From contig NC_021741.1 in the NCBI RefSeq assembly GCF_000422085.1, positions 3,286,001 through 3,350,000 of the forward strand: a stretch of DNA of 64,000 nucleotides, given 5' to 3'. The stretch's first letter is position 1, and every line of letters begins with the position of its first letter. The stretch is from Serratia liquefaciens ATCC 27592 (lineage in GTDB: Bacteria > Pseudomonadota > Gammaproteobacteria > Enterobacterales > Enterobacteriaceae). Below are positions 35,836-44,471 of this stretch, one piece after another. The notes below the pieces were generated by a model that was given only the letters and a program-made list of their open reading frames with translations, did not search any database and was not told the DNA's origin. Position numbers and translations under genes: made by a program.

Positions 35836-36893
35836 CTGCCATTCGTTCCGGCTCGGTGGTGTTTGAGAACGTCACCAAACAGTTTGCCGATTTCACCGCC
35901 TTGCCTGGGCTTTCACTCACCGTCGAGCCCGGCACGCTGGTGACGCTGCTTGGCCCTTCCGGCTGCGGCAAGACCACTACCCTGCGCCTGCTGGCCGGTC
36001 TGGAACACCCGACCTCAGGCCGTATTCTGATTGGCGGCAAGGAGGTCACGCATCTGCCCGCCAACGAGCGCGACGTCGCGATGGTGTTTCAATCCTACGC
36101 GCTGTTCCCGCACATGAACTCTCTGGATAACGTGATGTACGGCCTGCTCGCCAGCGGCCTGTCGCGCAAAGAGGCACAGGATCGGGCACGCGAAGGGCTG
36201 AAATTGGTCGGTCTGGAAAGCATGGGCCAACGCCTGCCCTCTGAGCTCTCCGGCGGCCAGCAACAGCGCATCGCCGTGGCGCGTGCCCTGGTGCTGGAAC
36301 CGCAAGTGCTGCTGCTCGACGAACCCTTATCCAACCTCGACGAGCGGCTGCGTCGCCGCGTCCGCACCGAGATCCGCGATTTGCAGCAGCGCCTCGGCTT
36401 CACGGCGGTCTATGTGACCCACGATCAGGAAGAAGCCCTGGCGGTCTCCGATAAGATTATCGTCATGAAAGAAGGGCATATTGCCCAACAGGGCGCGCCG
36501 CAGGAGCTTTACCATTCGCCGGCGTCGGTGTTTATCGCCGACTTTATGGGCGAGGCCAATATCCTGCCCTGTGACATACAACAAGTGGTCGGCGGCGAAG
36601 CGCTGATCACCCTCGGCAGCCGCCAGTACCGGGTACCGGGTGGTAAGGCGCGTCCCGGCGCAGCGCAACTGTCGGTACGCCCGCAGTTTATCACCCTACT
36701 GCCGGAGCAAAGCGGCGCCTTGAACGGCGAAGTCACCCATAGCACCTGGCTTGGGGACCATATCGAATATGAAGTAAAAACCGATCTCGGCGCGCTGTTT
36801 ATTGTCGATGTGCAGATGGAACGCCAATTGGCACCGACCACCCGCGTGGCCATTGACTTCAAAACTCAGGGTCTGGCACTGATTACCCAGTGA
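35832..36893 (+). CDS. ABC transporter ATPase (AfuC/FbpC type)
   Basis: 353 residues. Walker A GPSGCGKTT is near 39-47, the signature LSGGQQQR near 138, Walker B VLLLDEPLSNLD follows, and the switch His lies in YVTHDQEEA. A C-terminal TOBE-type regulatory domain occupies roughly 240-353. It is translationally coupled to the permease and energises uptake. Confidence 0.92.
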   Translation: MTAIRSGSVVFENVTKQFADFTALPGLSLTVEPGTLVTLLGPSGCGKTTTLRLLAGLEHPTSGRILIGGKEVTHLPANERDVAMVFQSYALFPHMNSLDNVMYGLLASGLSRKEAQDRAREGLKLVGLESMGQRLPSELSGGQQQRIAVARALVLEPQVLLLDEPLSNLDERLRRRVRTEIRDLQQRLGFTAVYVTHDQEEALAVSDKIIVMKEGHIAQQGAPQELYHSPASVFIADFMGEANILPCDIQQVVGGEALITLGSRQYRVPGGKARPGAAQLSVRPQFITLLPEQSGALNGEVTHSTWLGDHIEYEVKTDLGALFIVDVQMERQLAPTTRVAIDFKTQGLALITQ

Positions 36894-36917
36894 TCCTAAC
36901 AACGTTAAGGAATGAAG

Positions 36918-37706
36918 ATGAACGAACAGATTACCCAGCGCCTGACGCTGGCAGAACAGGCGGCCCGCGAAGCCGGAACCAAGGCGCTGGATTATTTTAA
37001 CCGCCGCGAGAGCCTGGTGATTGAAACCAAACGCGATGCGCAAGACGTGGTTTCGATTGCCGATCGCGAGGTTGAACTGCTGATCCGTGAACACATCACC
37101 CGCCAATTCCCGCAAGACGGTTTTCTGGGCGAAGAGTTTGGCCTGCAACCCGGCGATTCCGGTTACACCTGGGTGGTGGATCCGATCGACGGTACCAGCC
37201 CATTCGTTAACGGCATGCCGAACTGGTGCGTGTCCGTGGCGGTGATCCATCTGGGCGAGCCGGTGATCGGCGTAATTGTTGCCCCCTGCCAGCAGGAGTG
37301 TTTTAAGGCCGCGCGCGGCGCGGGAGCTACCCTCAACGGCAAACCACTGCGGGTGGATCCCAAGCGCACCATGCAAAACCACGTCACCGGTTTTGGTGCC
37401 AACAGCTATGTTAAACCGGAACACGTCGGCGAAATTGCCGCCGCAATCACCGCCGTGGGCGGCAGTTTCTTCCGCAACGGTTCCGGCGCCATGATGTTGG
37501 CCTGGGTGGCGGCAGGACGGCTGGTGGGCTATTACGAACCCTACATGCACGCCTGGGACTGTCTGGCGGGTTATTGTCTGGTGAACGAAGCCGGTGGCTG
37601 GACCCACCCGTTCAATACCGAAGGGGAACGTTTACTGCGCGGCGGGCCGGTGCTGGCGGTGGCCCCTGGGGCGAAAGAAGAGTTAATGCGTATTGCACAG
37701 CTCTGA
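36918..37706 (+). CDS. Inositol-monophosphatase family phosphatase
   Basis: 262 residues. Metal-binding residues are present: GEEFG (Glu72/73), DPIDGTSPF (Asp88, Asp91) and the C-terminal Asp in HAWDCLAG. The ATG at 36918 is seven bases after AAGG, preferable to that at 36912. The family includes inositol phosphatase, histidinol phosphatase of the HisN type and fructose bisphosphatase. As last gene of a transporter operon, it would dephosphorylate the imported compound in the cytoplasm; this is inference. Confidence 0.88.
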   Translation: MNEQITQRLTLAEQAAREAGTKALDYFNRRESLVIETKRDAQDVVSIADREVELLIREHITRQFPQDGFLGEEFGLQPGDSGYTWVVDPIDGTSPFVNGMPNWCVSVAVIHLGEPVIGVIVAPCQQECFKAARGAGATLNGKPLRVDPKRTMQNHVTGFGANSYVKPEHVGEIAAAITAVGGSFFRNGSGAMMLAWVAAGRLVGYYEPYMHAWDCLAGYCLVNEAGGWTHPFNTEGERLLRGGPVLAVAPGAKEELMRIAQL

Positions 37707-37716
37707 ATTGACGTTG

Positions 37717-37740
37717 AATAGCCCCCTGATGGGGGCTATT
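37717..37740. terminator. Hairpin between convergent phosphatase and GAPDH genes
   Basis: Perfect 10-bp stem AATAGCCCCC with GGGGGCTATT around TGAT, 11 bp after the phosphatase stop. It may serve both converging transcripts, reading AATAG on either strand. Confidence 0.6.
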
Positions 37741-37779
37741 GCTTGAGTGAAAGGACGAACATATTCGACCGCGAGGTAT

Positions 37780-38790
37780 TTACAACCCGCGTTTTTCCAT
37801 CAACACCGCCAGATCGACCAGGCGGTTAGAGAACCCCCACTCGTTGTCGTACCAGGCAAGCACCTTGACCAACTTGCCGCCGATCACCAGCGTGGAAAGC
37901 CCATCAATAATCGACGAGCGCGGATCGCCTTTATAATCGCTCGATACCAAAGGCTCATCGCTGTAACCGAGAATACCCTTCAGTGGCCCTGACTCCGCAG
38001 CCTGGCGGAAAGCGGCGTTGATTTCTTCGCTGGTCACTTCGCGTTTCAGCGTGACCGTCAGGTCGACGATAGAGACCACCGGCACCGGTACCCGCAGCGA
38101 ATAACCGGTCAGGCGGCCATCCAGGCTCGGGATCACCTTGCCGAGCGCTTTCGCCGCACCGCTGGAGTAAGGCACAATCGACTCCGCGGCAGCACGGGCG
38201 CCCCGTAAATCTTTTTCCGGCTGATCGTGCAGCGCCTGGCTGTTGGTGTAGGCATGGGTGGTATTCATCAGGCCGTACTCAATACCAAAGGCTTGATGCA
38301 GCACCTGCGCGGCGGGCGCCAAACCGTTGGTGGTACAACTGCCGTTGCTGACCACCCGATGCTTGGCCGGATCGTACTGTTCCTGGTTAACGCCCATCAC
38401 TATCGTAATATCGTCGTCTTTTGCCGGCGCAGAGATAATCACTCGCTTGGCGCCACCACGGGTGATGTGCACTTCCGCCTTGGCTTTGTCGGCAAAAAAA
38501 CCGGTCGCTTCGATCACCAGGTCTACGCCCACGCTTTTCCATGGAATAGCGCCCGGATCTCTTTCAGAGAAGACATGAATTGGCCTGCCGTCCAGCAGCA
38601 GCTGGTTTTCACCGGCCTCGACGCTGGCCGCCAGCCGGCCCGAGAGCGAATCGTATTTCAGCAGATGCGCCAGGGTTTTGCTGTCGGTCAAATCATTGAT
38701 CGCCACAACTTCAAAGTCGCTGCGACCTAACGCAGCGCGCAAAACATTCCTGCCGATTCTGCCGAATCCATTAATGCCTACTTTGACCAT
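37780..38790 (-). CDS. Type I glyceraldehyde-3-phosphate dehydrogenase, additional copy
   Basis: 336 residues. The NAD-binding GINGFGRIGR, cofactor Asn32-Asp33, nucleophile Cys152 and base His179 (NTTHAYTN) are all present, so it should be active. The active-site block is SNGSCTTN, not the almost invariant SNASCTTN. The LLKYDSLSG segment and overall sequence differ from the glycolytic GapA of enterobacteria, and the neighbours are sugar-phosphate-type uptake genes, so this is probably a second, specialised enzyme. GGAG lies upstream of the start. Confidence 0.9.
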   Translation of the reverse strand: MVKVGINGFGRIGRNVLRAALGRSDFEVVAINDLTDSKTLAHLLKYDSLSGRLAASVEAGENQLLLDGRPIHVFSERDPGAIPWKSVGVDLVIEATGFFADKAKAEVHITRGGAKRVIISAPAKDDDITIVMGVNQEQYDPAKHRVVSNGSCTTNGLAPAAQVLHQAFGIEYGLMNTTHAYTNSQALHDQPEKDLRGARAAAESIVPYSSGAAKALGKVIPSLDGRLTGYSLRVPVPVVSIVDLTVTLKREVTSEEINAAFRQAAESGPLKGILGYSDEPLVSSDYKGDPRSSIIDGLSTLVIGGKLVKVLAWYDNEWGFSNRLVDLAVLMEKRGL

Positions 38791-38868
38791 GATCTACTCC
38801 TTCGTTATTGGCTCTGGTGTAAATTTAAGCCGCAGGGAGCGTGTCGTAAATGACGTTTGTAGATCAAT

Positions 38869-39843
38869 TTACGCCAAAGTGCGTGAATGGAAGCGATCGC
38901 GGTATTCGGTTGGGGTCAGTTGCAGATGCCGTTCGAAAACGCGGCGCAGATTGAGCGCATTGCCGAAACCGCTGCTGGTGGCGATTTGTTCAATGCCTTG
39001 TGAGCTCTGTTCCAGACGCTGGCGGGCGATGTACAAGCGCCCTTCTTCGACAAATTTGGCGGGTGAAATACCGGTTTCACGCGTGAACACGCGCGTAAAG
39101 TTGCGCGGGCTCATGGCAACCCGTTCGGCCAGTTTCTCAACGGAAAGATCCTCGGCCAGATTCTCCAGGATCCAGCTCTGCAGATCGCGGATAGGGCCCG
39201 GTGTTTTGGCCTGATTCAGTGGGTAACGGCTGAACTGCGCCTGCCCGCCGGGGCGGCGTAAAAACATCACCAAATCCTGCGCCACTTCGCGGGCCTGCAC
39301 GAAACCGTAATCGTCCTCCACCAGCGCCAGCGTGAGATCAAACCCGGAGCTGACGCCGCCAGAGGTCCAGACCGCACCATCCTGCACGTAGATCGGCCCA
39401 TTTTCGACCTTCACTTTGGGGAAACGGGCCTGCAAGGTTTCCAGCAGCCGCCAATGGGTGGTCGCCCGGCGGCCGTCCAGCAGACCGGCCTCGGCCAGCA
39501 GCATCGCCCCACCGCAAACGGAGGCCACGCGCCGCGCTTTGGGGGCCGCACGGCGGAGCCAATCCACCACAAAGGCGCTTTCTTCCTCGGTCGCCCCTTT
39601 GCCGGTAACGATGATGGTATCGCGTTCCACCTCAGGGTCGAGATCCGCCAGGCGATGATCGGCCAACAGATTCAAACCGGACGAGCCATGCACCACCCGG
39701 TGGGTTTGCGTGGTGACTATCGCCATCTGGTAGAGCGGCGCATCATCGGGCCGCAAGCGGTTGGCCTGCATCAGGATGTCGGCGATCCCCGCCGATTCGA
39801 ACAGCATGCCCCCTTCGGGGACGATAATCAGAAATGTATGCAT
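38869..39843 (-). CDS. GlxA-type regulator (DJ-1/PfpI plus AraC domain)
   Basis: About 324 residues. The N-terminal domain holds RVASVCGGAMLLAEAGLLDGRRATTHW, and the C-terminal AraC domain reads VEKLAERVAMSPRNFTRVFTRETGISPAKFVEEGRL with EQIATSSGFGNALNLRRVFERHL. The ATG at 39843 is preferred to a TTG at 39867. It stands between gapdh and a luciferase-like gene on the same strand; the latter could be its target. The regulator itself ends 78 bp from the GAPDH start. Confidence 0.87.
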   Translation of the reverse strand: MHTFLIIVPEGGMLFESAGIADILMQANRLRPDDAPLYQMAIVTTQTHRVVHGSSGLNLLADHRLADLDPEVERDTIIVTGKGATEEESAFVVDWLRRAAPKARRVASVCGGAMLLAEAGLLDGRRATTHWRLLETLQARFPKVKVENGPIYVQDGAVWTSGGVSSGFDLTLALVEDDYGFVQAREVAQDLVMFLRRPGGQAQFSRYPLNQAKTPGPIRDLQSWILENLAEDLSVEKLAERVAMSPRNFTRVFTRETGISPAKFVEEGRLYIARQRLEQSSQGIEQIATSSGFGNALNLRRVFERHLQLTPTEYRDRFHSRTLA

Positions 39844-39910
39844 GGCCTTAAAATACAAAATCGACAAAATAAGTCAATAACGCTTCCCGGTTTGAGAAGC
39901 GTTTCTCTCA

Positions 39911-40933
39911 TCAGCGCCAGCCCAGCGCCGGGGCGACATGAGTCAGGATCGACTCAATCACGTGGGCGTTGTAGTCAACGCCCAGCTGGTTGGGCACGGT
40001 CAGCAGCAAGGTATCGGCTTCGGCAATCGCTTCGTCCTGCGCCAACTGCTTGATCAGCAGTTCCGGCTCGGCGGCATAGCTACGGCCGAATACCGCGCGA
40101 GTCTGCTGATCGATATACCCCACCTGATCGCTGTCCTGGCCGCTGTTGCCGAAATAGCTGCGATCCTGCTGGTTCATCAGCGCAAAGATGCTGCGGCTGA
40201 CCGACACCCGCGGCTGGCGTGTATGACCTGCGGCCTTCCAGGCATCGCGATAAGCGCGGATCTGCTTGGCCTGCTGCACGTGGAAGGGCTCGCCGGTTTC
40301 GTCGTTTTTCAGCGTAGAGCTTTGCAGATTCATACCCAGCTTCGCCGCCCAGATCGCCGTGGCGTTTGAGCTTGCGCCCCACCAGATGCGATCGCGCAGC
40401 CCGGCGGAGAAAGGTTCTACCCGCAGCAAGCCCGGCGGGTTCGGGAACATCGGTTGCGGGTTAGGTTCAGCAAAGCCTTCGCCACGCAGCGCTTCCAACA
40501 GGACGTCGGTATGGCGGCGCGCCATATCGGCTTCGGTCTCGCCTTCGGCAGGCGTATAACCAAAATAACGCCAGCCATCAATCACCTGTTCGGGAGAACC
40601 GCGGCTGATGCCCAGTTGCAGCCGCCCGCCGGAAATCAGGTCGGCGGCGCAGGCATCTTCAACCATATAAAGCGGATTTTCATAGCGCATGTCGATCACG
40701 CCGGTGCCGATCTCAATACGCTGGGTTTTGGCGCCGATGGCCGCCAACAGCGGGAATGGCGAGGCAAGCTGGCGGGCAAAGTGGTGTACGCGAAAATAAG
40801 CCCCATCCGCCCCCAGCTCTTCTGCCGCCACGGCAAGATCAATGGATTGCAGCAGCGCGTCTGCCGCCGAACGGGTGCCCGACTGCGACGAAGGCGTCCA
40901 GTGGCCGAAAGAAAGGAAGCCGATTTTCTTCAT
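39911..40933 (-). CDS. LLM-class flavin-dependent oxidoreductase
   Basis: 340 residues, bacterial luciferase-like TIM barrel. The N-terminus IGFLSFGHWTPSSQSGTRSAADALLQSIDLAVAAEELGADGAYFRVHHFA and the GTGVIDMRYENPLYMVEDACAADLISGGRLQLGISRGS block are typical of the group with F(M)N-dependent monooxygenases. AAGGAT precedes the start at suitable spacing. The substrate is unknown. Confidence 0.87.
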   Translation of the reverse strand: MKKIGFLSFGHWTPSSQSGTRSAADALLQSIDLAVAAEELGADGAYFRVHHFARQLASPFPLLAAIGAKTQRIEIGTGVIDMRYENPLYMVEDACAADLISGGRLQLGISRGSPEQVIDGWRYFGYTPAEGETEADMARRHTDVLLEALRGEGFAEPNPQPMFPNPPGLLRVEPFSAGLRDRIWWGASSNATAIWAAKLGMNLQSSTLKNDETGEPFHVQQAKQIRAYRDAWKAAGHTRQPRVSVSRSIFALMNQQDRSYFGNSGQDSDQVGYIDQQTRAVFGRSYAAEPELLIKQLAQDEAIAEADTLLLTVPNQLGVDYNAHVIESILTHVAPALGWR

Positions 40934-41094
40934 GGGGTGATCCTTAGATTCATTAATGACCGGATTACAGTGACAAAAATCGCCCCCTTCCGGCCAGAAA
41001 TATCGTGGCCGATCGCACTAAACGGATCCTTTTACGCCACGACGCCACACTGCCTGAGCATTGTAATCAAAAAGTAAATATCGTATAACAGGCT

Positions 41095-41178
41095 CCTCCG
41101 AGGGGTGTCCTGTTACGGGCTGAGATGGCGCAAGCCGAACCCTTTGAACCTGATCTGGGTCATGCCAGCGAAGGGACG
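41095..41178 (+). ncRNA. TPP riboswitch (THI element)
   Basis: The conserved core is plain: GAGGGGTG, then CGGGCTGAGATGG, ACCCTTTGAACCTGATCTGG broken by one base change, and GTCATGCCAGCGAAGGGA. These are the two TPP-binding helical arms of the thi box. It lies 80 bp before tenA, the first gene of a thiamin salvage operon, so thiamin pyrophosphate should switch the operon off. Confidence 0.95.
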
Positions 41179-41231
41179 GTCGGCAATCCCCTCACGGCGG
41201 TTGCCTGTTCATACCTCACCTCAGCGCGCCC

Positions 41232-41257
41232 GGATCTCCACTCACTTTTGGAGGTCC
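41232..41257 (+). promoter_or_regulatory. Hairpin masking the tenA ribosome-binding site
   Basis: GGATCTCCA at 41232-41240 pairs with TGGAGGTCC at 41249-41257 (one G-U pair). The right arm contains the GGAGG ribosome-binding site of tenA, whose ATG follows at 41259. This suits translational control as the riboswitch expression platform. Confidence 0.7.
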
Positions 41258-41258
41258 C

Positions 41259-41939
41259 ATGTTTACTCCCTTATTCGATAACGGTCTTTACGGAAAGCTG
41301 CGCCAACAGGCCGGCGGTCACTGGCAGGACTATGTGGCACACCCCTTTATTCAGCAACTGGCCGCCGGTACGCTGCCGGAACCCGCTTTTCGCCGCTACC
41401 TGACGCAGGATTATCTGTTCCTGATCCACTTTGCCCGCGCCTATGCCCTACTGGTCAGCAAACTGCGCACCCTGCCGGAAATGCGTGCCGCTACCGCTTC
41501 GCTCAATGCGATTGTCGCCGAACTGCCCCTGCACCTGGCCTATTGTGCCGACTGGGGATTGAGCGAACCGCAGATAGCCGCCGAACCCGAAGCGCCGGAA
41601 ACCCTCAATTACACCCGCTATGTGCTCGATATCGGCCACGCCGGGGATGCCCTGGATCTGCTGGCAGCGTTAATGCCCTGCGTCGCTGGCTATGCCGAAA
41701 TCGGCCTGCGCCTGCTCAACGATCCCAACACCGTGATGGAAGGCAATCCCTATGCCTCGTGGATCCGCAACTATGGTGATCCTGCCTATCTGAGCGGCGT
41801 ACAAGCCTCCCTCGACCTGCTGGAAAACGTTGGCCTCCAGCGGGGTGCCCCAAGCCGCCTGAACGAACTGTCGGCGATTTTCACCACCGCCACCCGCCTG
41901 GAATCCGCCTTCTGGCAGATGGGGTTGAATGCCCAATGA
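41259..41939 (+). CDS. tenA: TenA-family aminopyrimidine aminohydrolase
   Basis: 226 residues, the TenA length. The catalytic set is visible: Asp51 in LTQDYLFL, Cys141 in LMPCVAGYAEIG and Glu215 in RLESAFWQM, so it belongs to the Cys-containing TenA_C branch. TenA hydrolyses aminomethyl-aminopyrimidine from degraded thiamin to HMP. It is first in an operon with a ThiXYZ-type transporter that would import the formylated precursor, and it is under a TPP riboswitch. Confidence 0.93.
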   Translation: MFTPLFDNGLYGKLRQQAGGHWQDYVAHPFIQQLAAGTLPEPAFRRYLTQDYLFLIHFARAYALLVSKLRTLPEMRAATASLNAIVAELPLHLAYCADWGLSEPQIAAEPEAPETLNYTRYVLDIGHAGDALDLLAALMPCVAGYAEIGLRLLNDPNTVMEGNPYASWIRNYGDPAYLSGVQASLDLLENVGLQRGAPSRLNELSAIFTTATRLESAFWQMGLNAQ

Positions 41940-42691
41940 GCCTCGGCGACACGCAGCACGGCAATGCCCGGCCCGGTATTCAGGTACGGGATCTGACCCT
42001 GCGCTTTGGTCAGCAGGTGATTTTCGATGGTCTGAATTTCGATATCGCCGGCGGCAGCTTCGTTGCCCTGCTCGGCGCCAGCGGCGCGGGGAAGACCAGC
42101 CTGCTGAAGATCATCGCCGGGCTGGCGAAACCCACCTCCGGTACGGTTATCGGCAGCGACGGCCTGCCGATAACCGGGCGTATCGCCTATATGGGGCAAA
42201 AGGATCTGCTCTATCCCTGGCTGACAATTGACGAGAATATTAGCCTCGGTGCGCGGCTGCGCGGCGAAAAGGTCGACCGCGCCTGGGCGGAACATCTGCG
42301 GGAACGCGTGGGCTTGACCGGCTATGGCCGCAGCTTGCCTGCCGCGCTGTCCGGTGGCATGCGTCAACGTGCCGCTATTGCCCGCACGCTGTATGAGCGC
42401 CAGCCGATTGTGTTGATGGATGAACCCTTCTCCGCGCTGGATACCATTACCCGCGCCATGATCCAGCAGCTGGCCGCCGAACTGCTGGCGCAGCATACCG
42501 TGCTGCTGATCACCCACGACCCCATGGAGGCCTGCCGCCTTAGCCACCGCCTGCTGGTGCTGTCCCGTTATCCGGCGGGGCTGGACGACAGTCATGTTAT
42601 CGGGGGCTTACCGCCGCGAGCGCCGGACAATCCTCAGTTGCTGAAAAGCCAGAGCGAGTTGCTGCTGCAACTGGTGAGGGCCGCCGGATGA
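41936..42691 (+). CDS. thiZ: ABC transporter ATPase, ThiZ-like
   Basis: 251 residues. Walker A is LLGASGAGKTS near 42, the signature LSGGMRQR near 138, and Walker B IVLMDEPFSALD follows, in the nitrate/taurine/thiamin-precursor branch. It overlaps tenA by 4 bp and the permease by 4 bp. The role in N-formyl-aminopyrimidine uptake is inferred from the tenA operon and riboswitch. Confidence 0.88.
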   Translation: MSLGDTQHGNARPGIQVRDLTLRFGQQVIFDGLNFDIAGGSFVALLGASGAGKTSLLKIIAGLAKPTSGTVIGSDGLPITGRIAYMGQKDLLYPWLTIDENISLGARLRGEKVDRAWAEHLRERVGLTGYGRSLPAALSGGMRQRAAIARTLYERQPIVLMDEPFSALDTITRAMIQQLAAELLAQHTVLLITHDPMEACRLSHRLLVLSRYPAGLDDSHVIGGLPPRAPDNPQLLKSQSELLLQLVRAAG

Positions 42692-43455
42692 AAACCCTTT
42701 CTGAAAGCCGTCTGTCGCGGATGCGTCGCAGCCTGACGGTGTTCGCCGGCCTGTTGCTGCTGTGGGCACTGGCCACGCTGGGCGACATCCCCGCCTTCCT
42801 GTTGCCCTCCCCCTCGGCGGTGGCACAGGCGCTGTGGGACAACCGGGCGTACCTCGCTTATCACACGCTGATCACCGCCTCGGAGATCGCCTGCGGTTTG
42901 CTGGCCGGGGTTTTGCTCGGTGCCACGCTGGCGCTGTGCATGATCTTTTCGCCGCGCCTGCAGCGCTGGTTGATGCCGCTAGTGCTGACCAGCCAGGCGA
43001 TACCGGTGTTTGCGCTGGCGCCGCTGTTGGTGCTGTGGTTCGGCTTTGGCATGAGCGCCAAAGTGGTGATGGCGGTGCTGGTGATTTTCTTCCCGGTGAC
43101 TTCCGCCTTCTTCGATGGGCTGCGGCGGGTCAATAACGATTATCTCGATCTGGCCCGAACCCTGCGCGCTTCTCCCTGGGCCCAACTGCGTCACGTACGG
43201 CTGATGGCGGCGCTACCGGCTTTCGGTTCCGGGCTGCGGATGGCCGCCGCCGTCGCCCCTATCGGCGCCATCATCGGCGAATGGGTTGGCTCGGCGGAAG
43301 GCCTGGGTTACGTCATGCTTAACGCCAACGCGCGCATGCAGACCGACATCTGCTTTGCCGCGCTGTTTATTTTGGTGCTGATGACCGTCTTGCTATGGGT
43401 GACGGTAGACGCGCTATTGCTGCGCCTGATCGACTGGGCACCGGAAAATGATTGA
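42688..43455 (+). CDS. thiX: ABC transporter permease, ThiX-like
   Basis: 255 residues with six predicted helices. The ATPase-contact loop reads YLDLARTLRASPWAQLRHVRLMAALPAFGSGLR near 150-185, and the fold is that of SsuC/TauC/ThiX permeases. It is coupled to ThiZ by an ATGA overlap. The short frame upstream of the next gene overlaps its end by 8 bp. Confidence 0.87.
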   Translation: MKTLSESRLSRMRRSLTVFAGLLLLWALATLGDIPAFLLPSPSAVAQALWDNRAYLAYHTLITASEIACGLLAGVLLGATLALCMIFSPRLQRWLMPLVLTSQAIPVFALAPLLVLWFGFGMSAKVVMAVLVIFFPVTSAFFDGLRRVNNDYLDLARTLRASPWAQLRHVRLMAALPAFGSGLRMAAAVAPIGAIIGEWVGSAEGLGYVMLNANARMQTDICFAALFILVLMTVLLWVTVDALLLRLIDWAPEND

Positions 43456-43483
43456 TCGCCTCACAACAACAAGGGTAACAACC

Positions 43484-44419
43484 ATGCTTAAAAATACCGT
43501 CTGCGGGCTGCTGCTCGGCGCCACGCTGGCCAGCCAGGCCAATGCCGCGGAAAAACTGACGCTGGTGCTCGACTGGTATATTAACCCCGACCACGCGCCC
43601 ATCATGGTGGCCGAGCAGATCGGCGCCTTCAAGGCCGAAGGGTTGGACGTCAAGATTGTGCCCCCTTCCGACCCGGCGCTGCCGCCGCGCCTGGTGGCGG
43701 CAAAACAGGCCGATTTGGCCATCACCTACCAGCCGCAGCTGCACTTTTTTGCCGATCAGGGCCTACCGCTGGTACGCGTAGGCACCCTGATTAACTCACC
43801 GCTCAATACCGTGATGACGCTGGATAAAAGCATCACCACCCCGGCAGGACTTAAGGGTAAAAAAATCGGCTATTCGGTCAGCGGCATCGAACAAGCCACC
43901 TTGGCGACCATGCTTGAGCATGAACACCTCAACCCCAATGAAACCAAACTGATTAACGTTAATTTCCAACTGACCAGCGCCCTGCTGGCGGGCCAGGTCG
44001 ATGCGGTAATCGGCGGCTATCGCAACATTGAAGCGCTGGAGCTGAAACTGCAGGGCAAAGATCCGGTGGTGTTTAACGTGGAAGACTACGGTGTGCCGAG
44101 CTACGACGAGCTGATTATCGTCGCCAATCGCGATTCGCTGGCCGAGCCGAAAATCAAAAAATTCCTCGCGGCGCTGAAAAAAGGCAGCGACTATCTGCAC
44201 GCCCATCCGCAGGAAAGCTGGCTGGCGTTCGCCAAAGCCCATCCGGAACTCAATACCGAGCTGAACAAACAGGCCTGGCAAGCCAGCCTGCCGCTGTTCG
44301 CAACCGATCCGGCGAAGCTGGATAAAGCGCGCTATCAAGCCTACGAACAATTCCTGTTCGACAACAAGCTGATCAAAAAAATCACGCCGGTGGAGCAATA
44401 CGCGGTGGAGCTGAATTAA
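43484..44419 (+). CDS. thiY: Thiamin-precursor binding protein, ThiY-like
   Basis: 311 residues. Signal peptide MLKNTVCGLLLGATLASQANA, then an NMT1/THI5-like domain starting KLTLVLDWYINPDHAPIMVAEQIGAF, the family hallmark; these proteins bind the pyrimidine half of thiamin. The start at 43484 has AAGGGT nine bases upstream; the ATG at 43448 inside the permease gene is less likely. It completes the ThiXYZ set. Confidence 0.9.
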   Translation: MLKNTVCGLLLGATLASQANAAEKLTLVLDWYINPDHAPIMVAEQIGAFKAEGLDVKIVPPSDPALPPRLVAAKQADLAITYQPQLHFFADQGLPLVRVGTLINSPLNTVMTLDKSITTPAGLKGKKIGYSVSGIEQATLATMLEHEHLNPNETKLINVNFQLTSALLAGQVDAVIGGYRNIEALELKLQGKDPVVFNVEDYGVPSYDELIIVANRDSLAEPKIKKFLAALKKGSDYLHAHPQESWLAFAKAHPELNTELNKQAWQASLPLFATDPAKLDKARYQAYEQFLFDNKLIKKITPVEQYAVELN

Positions 44420-44435
44420 AGGTTATTTGCTTTAT

Positions 44436-44461
44436 CAGGGGCGCAGTATGCCGCGCCCCTG
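44436..44461. terminator. Hairpin between convergent thiY-like and binding-protein genes
   Basis: CAGGGGCGC pairs with GCGCCCCTG across an 8-base loop, right after the thiY-like stop. No T-run on either side; probably a shared, weak bidirectional terminator. Confidence 0.5.
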
Positions 44462-44471
44462 CCATTCCCCC

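Noticed and set aside
32472..36893. Ferric iron uptake operon
   Set aside because: The family name suggests iron, but LacI control, an operon phosphatase and no evident Fur box point to an organic phosphate.
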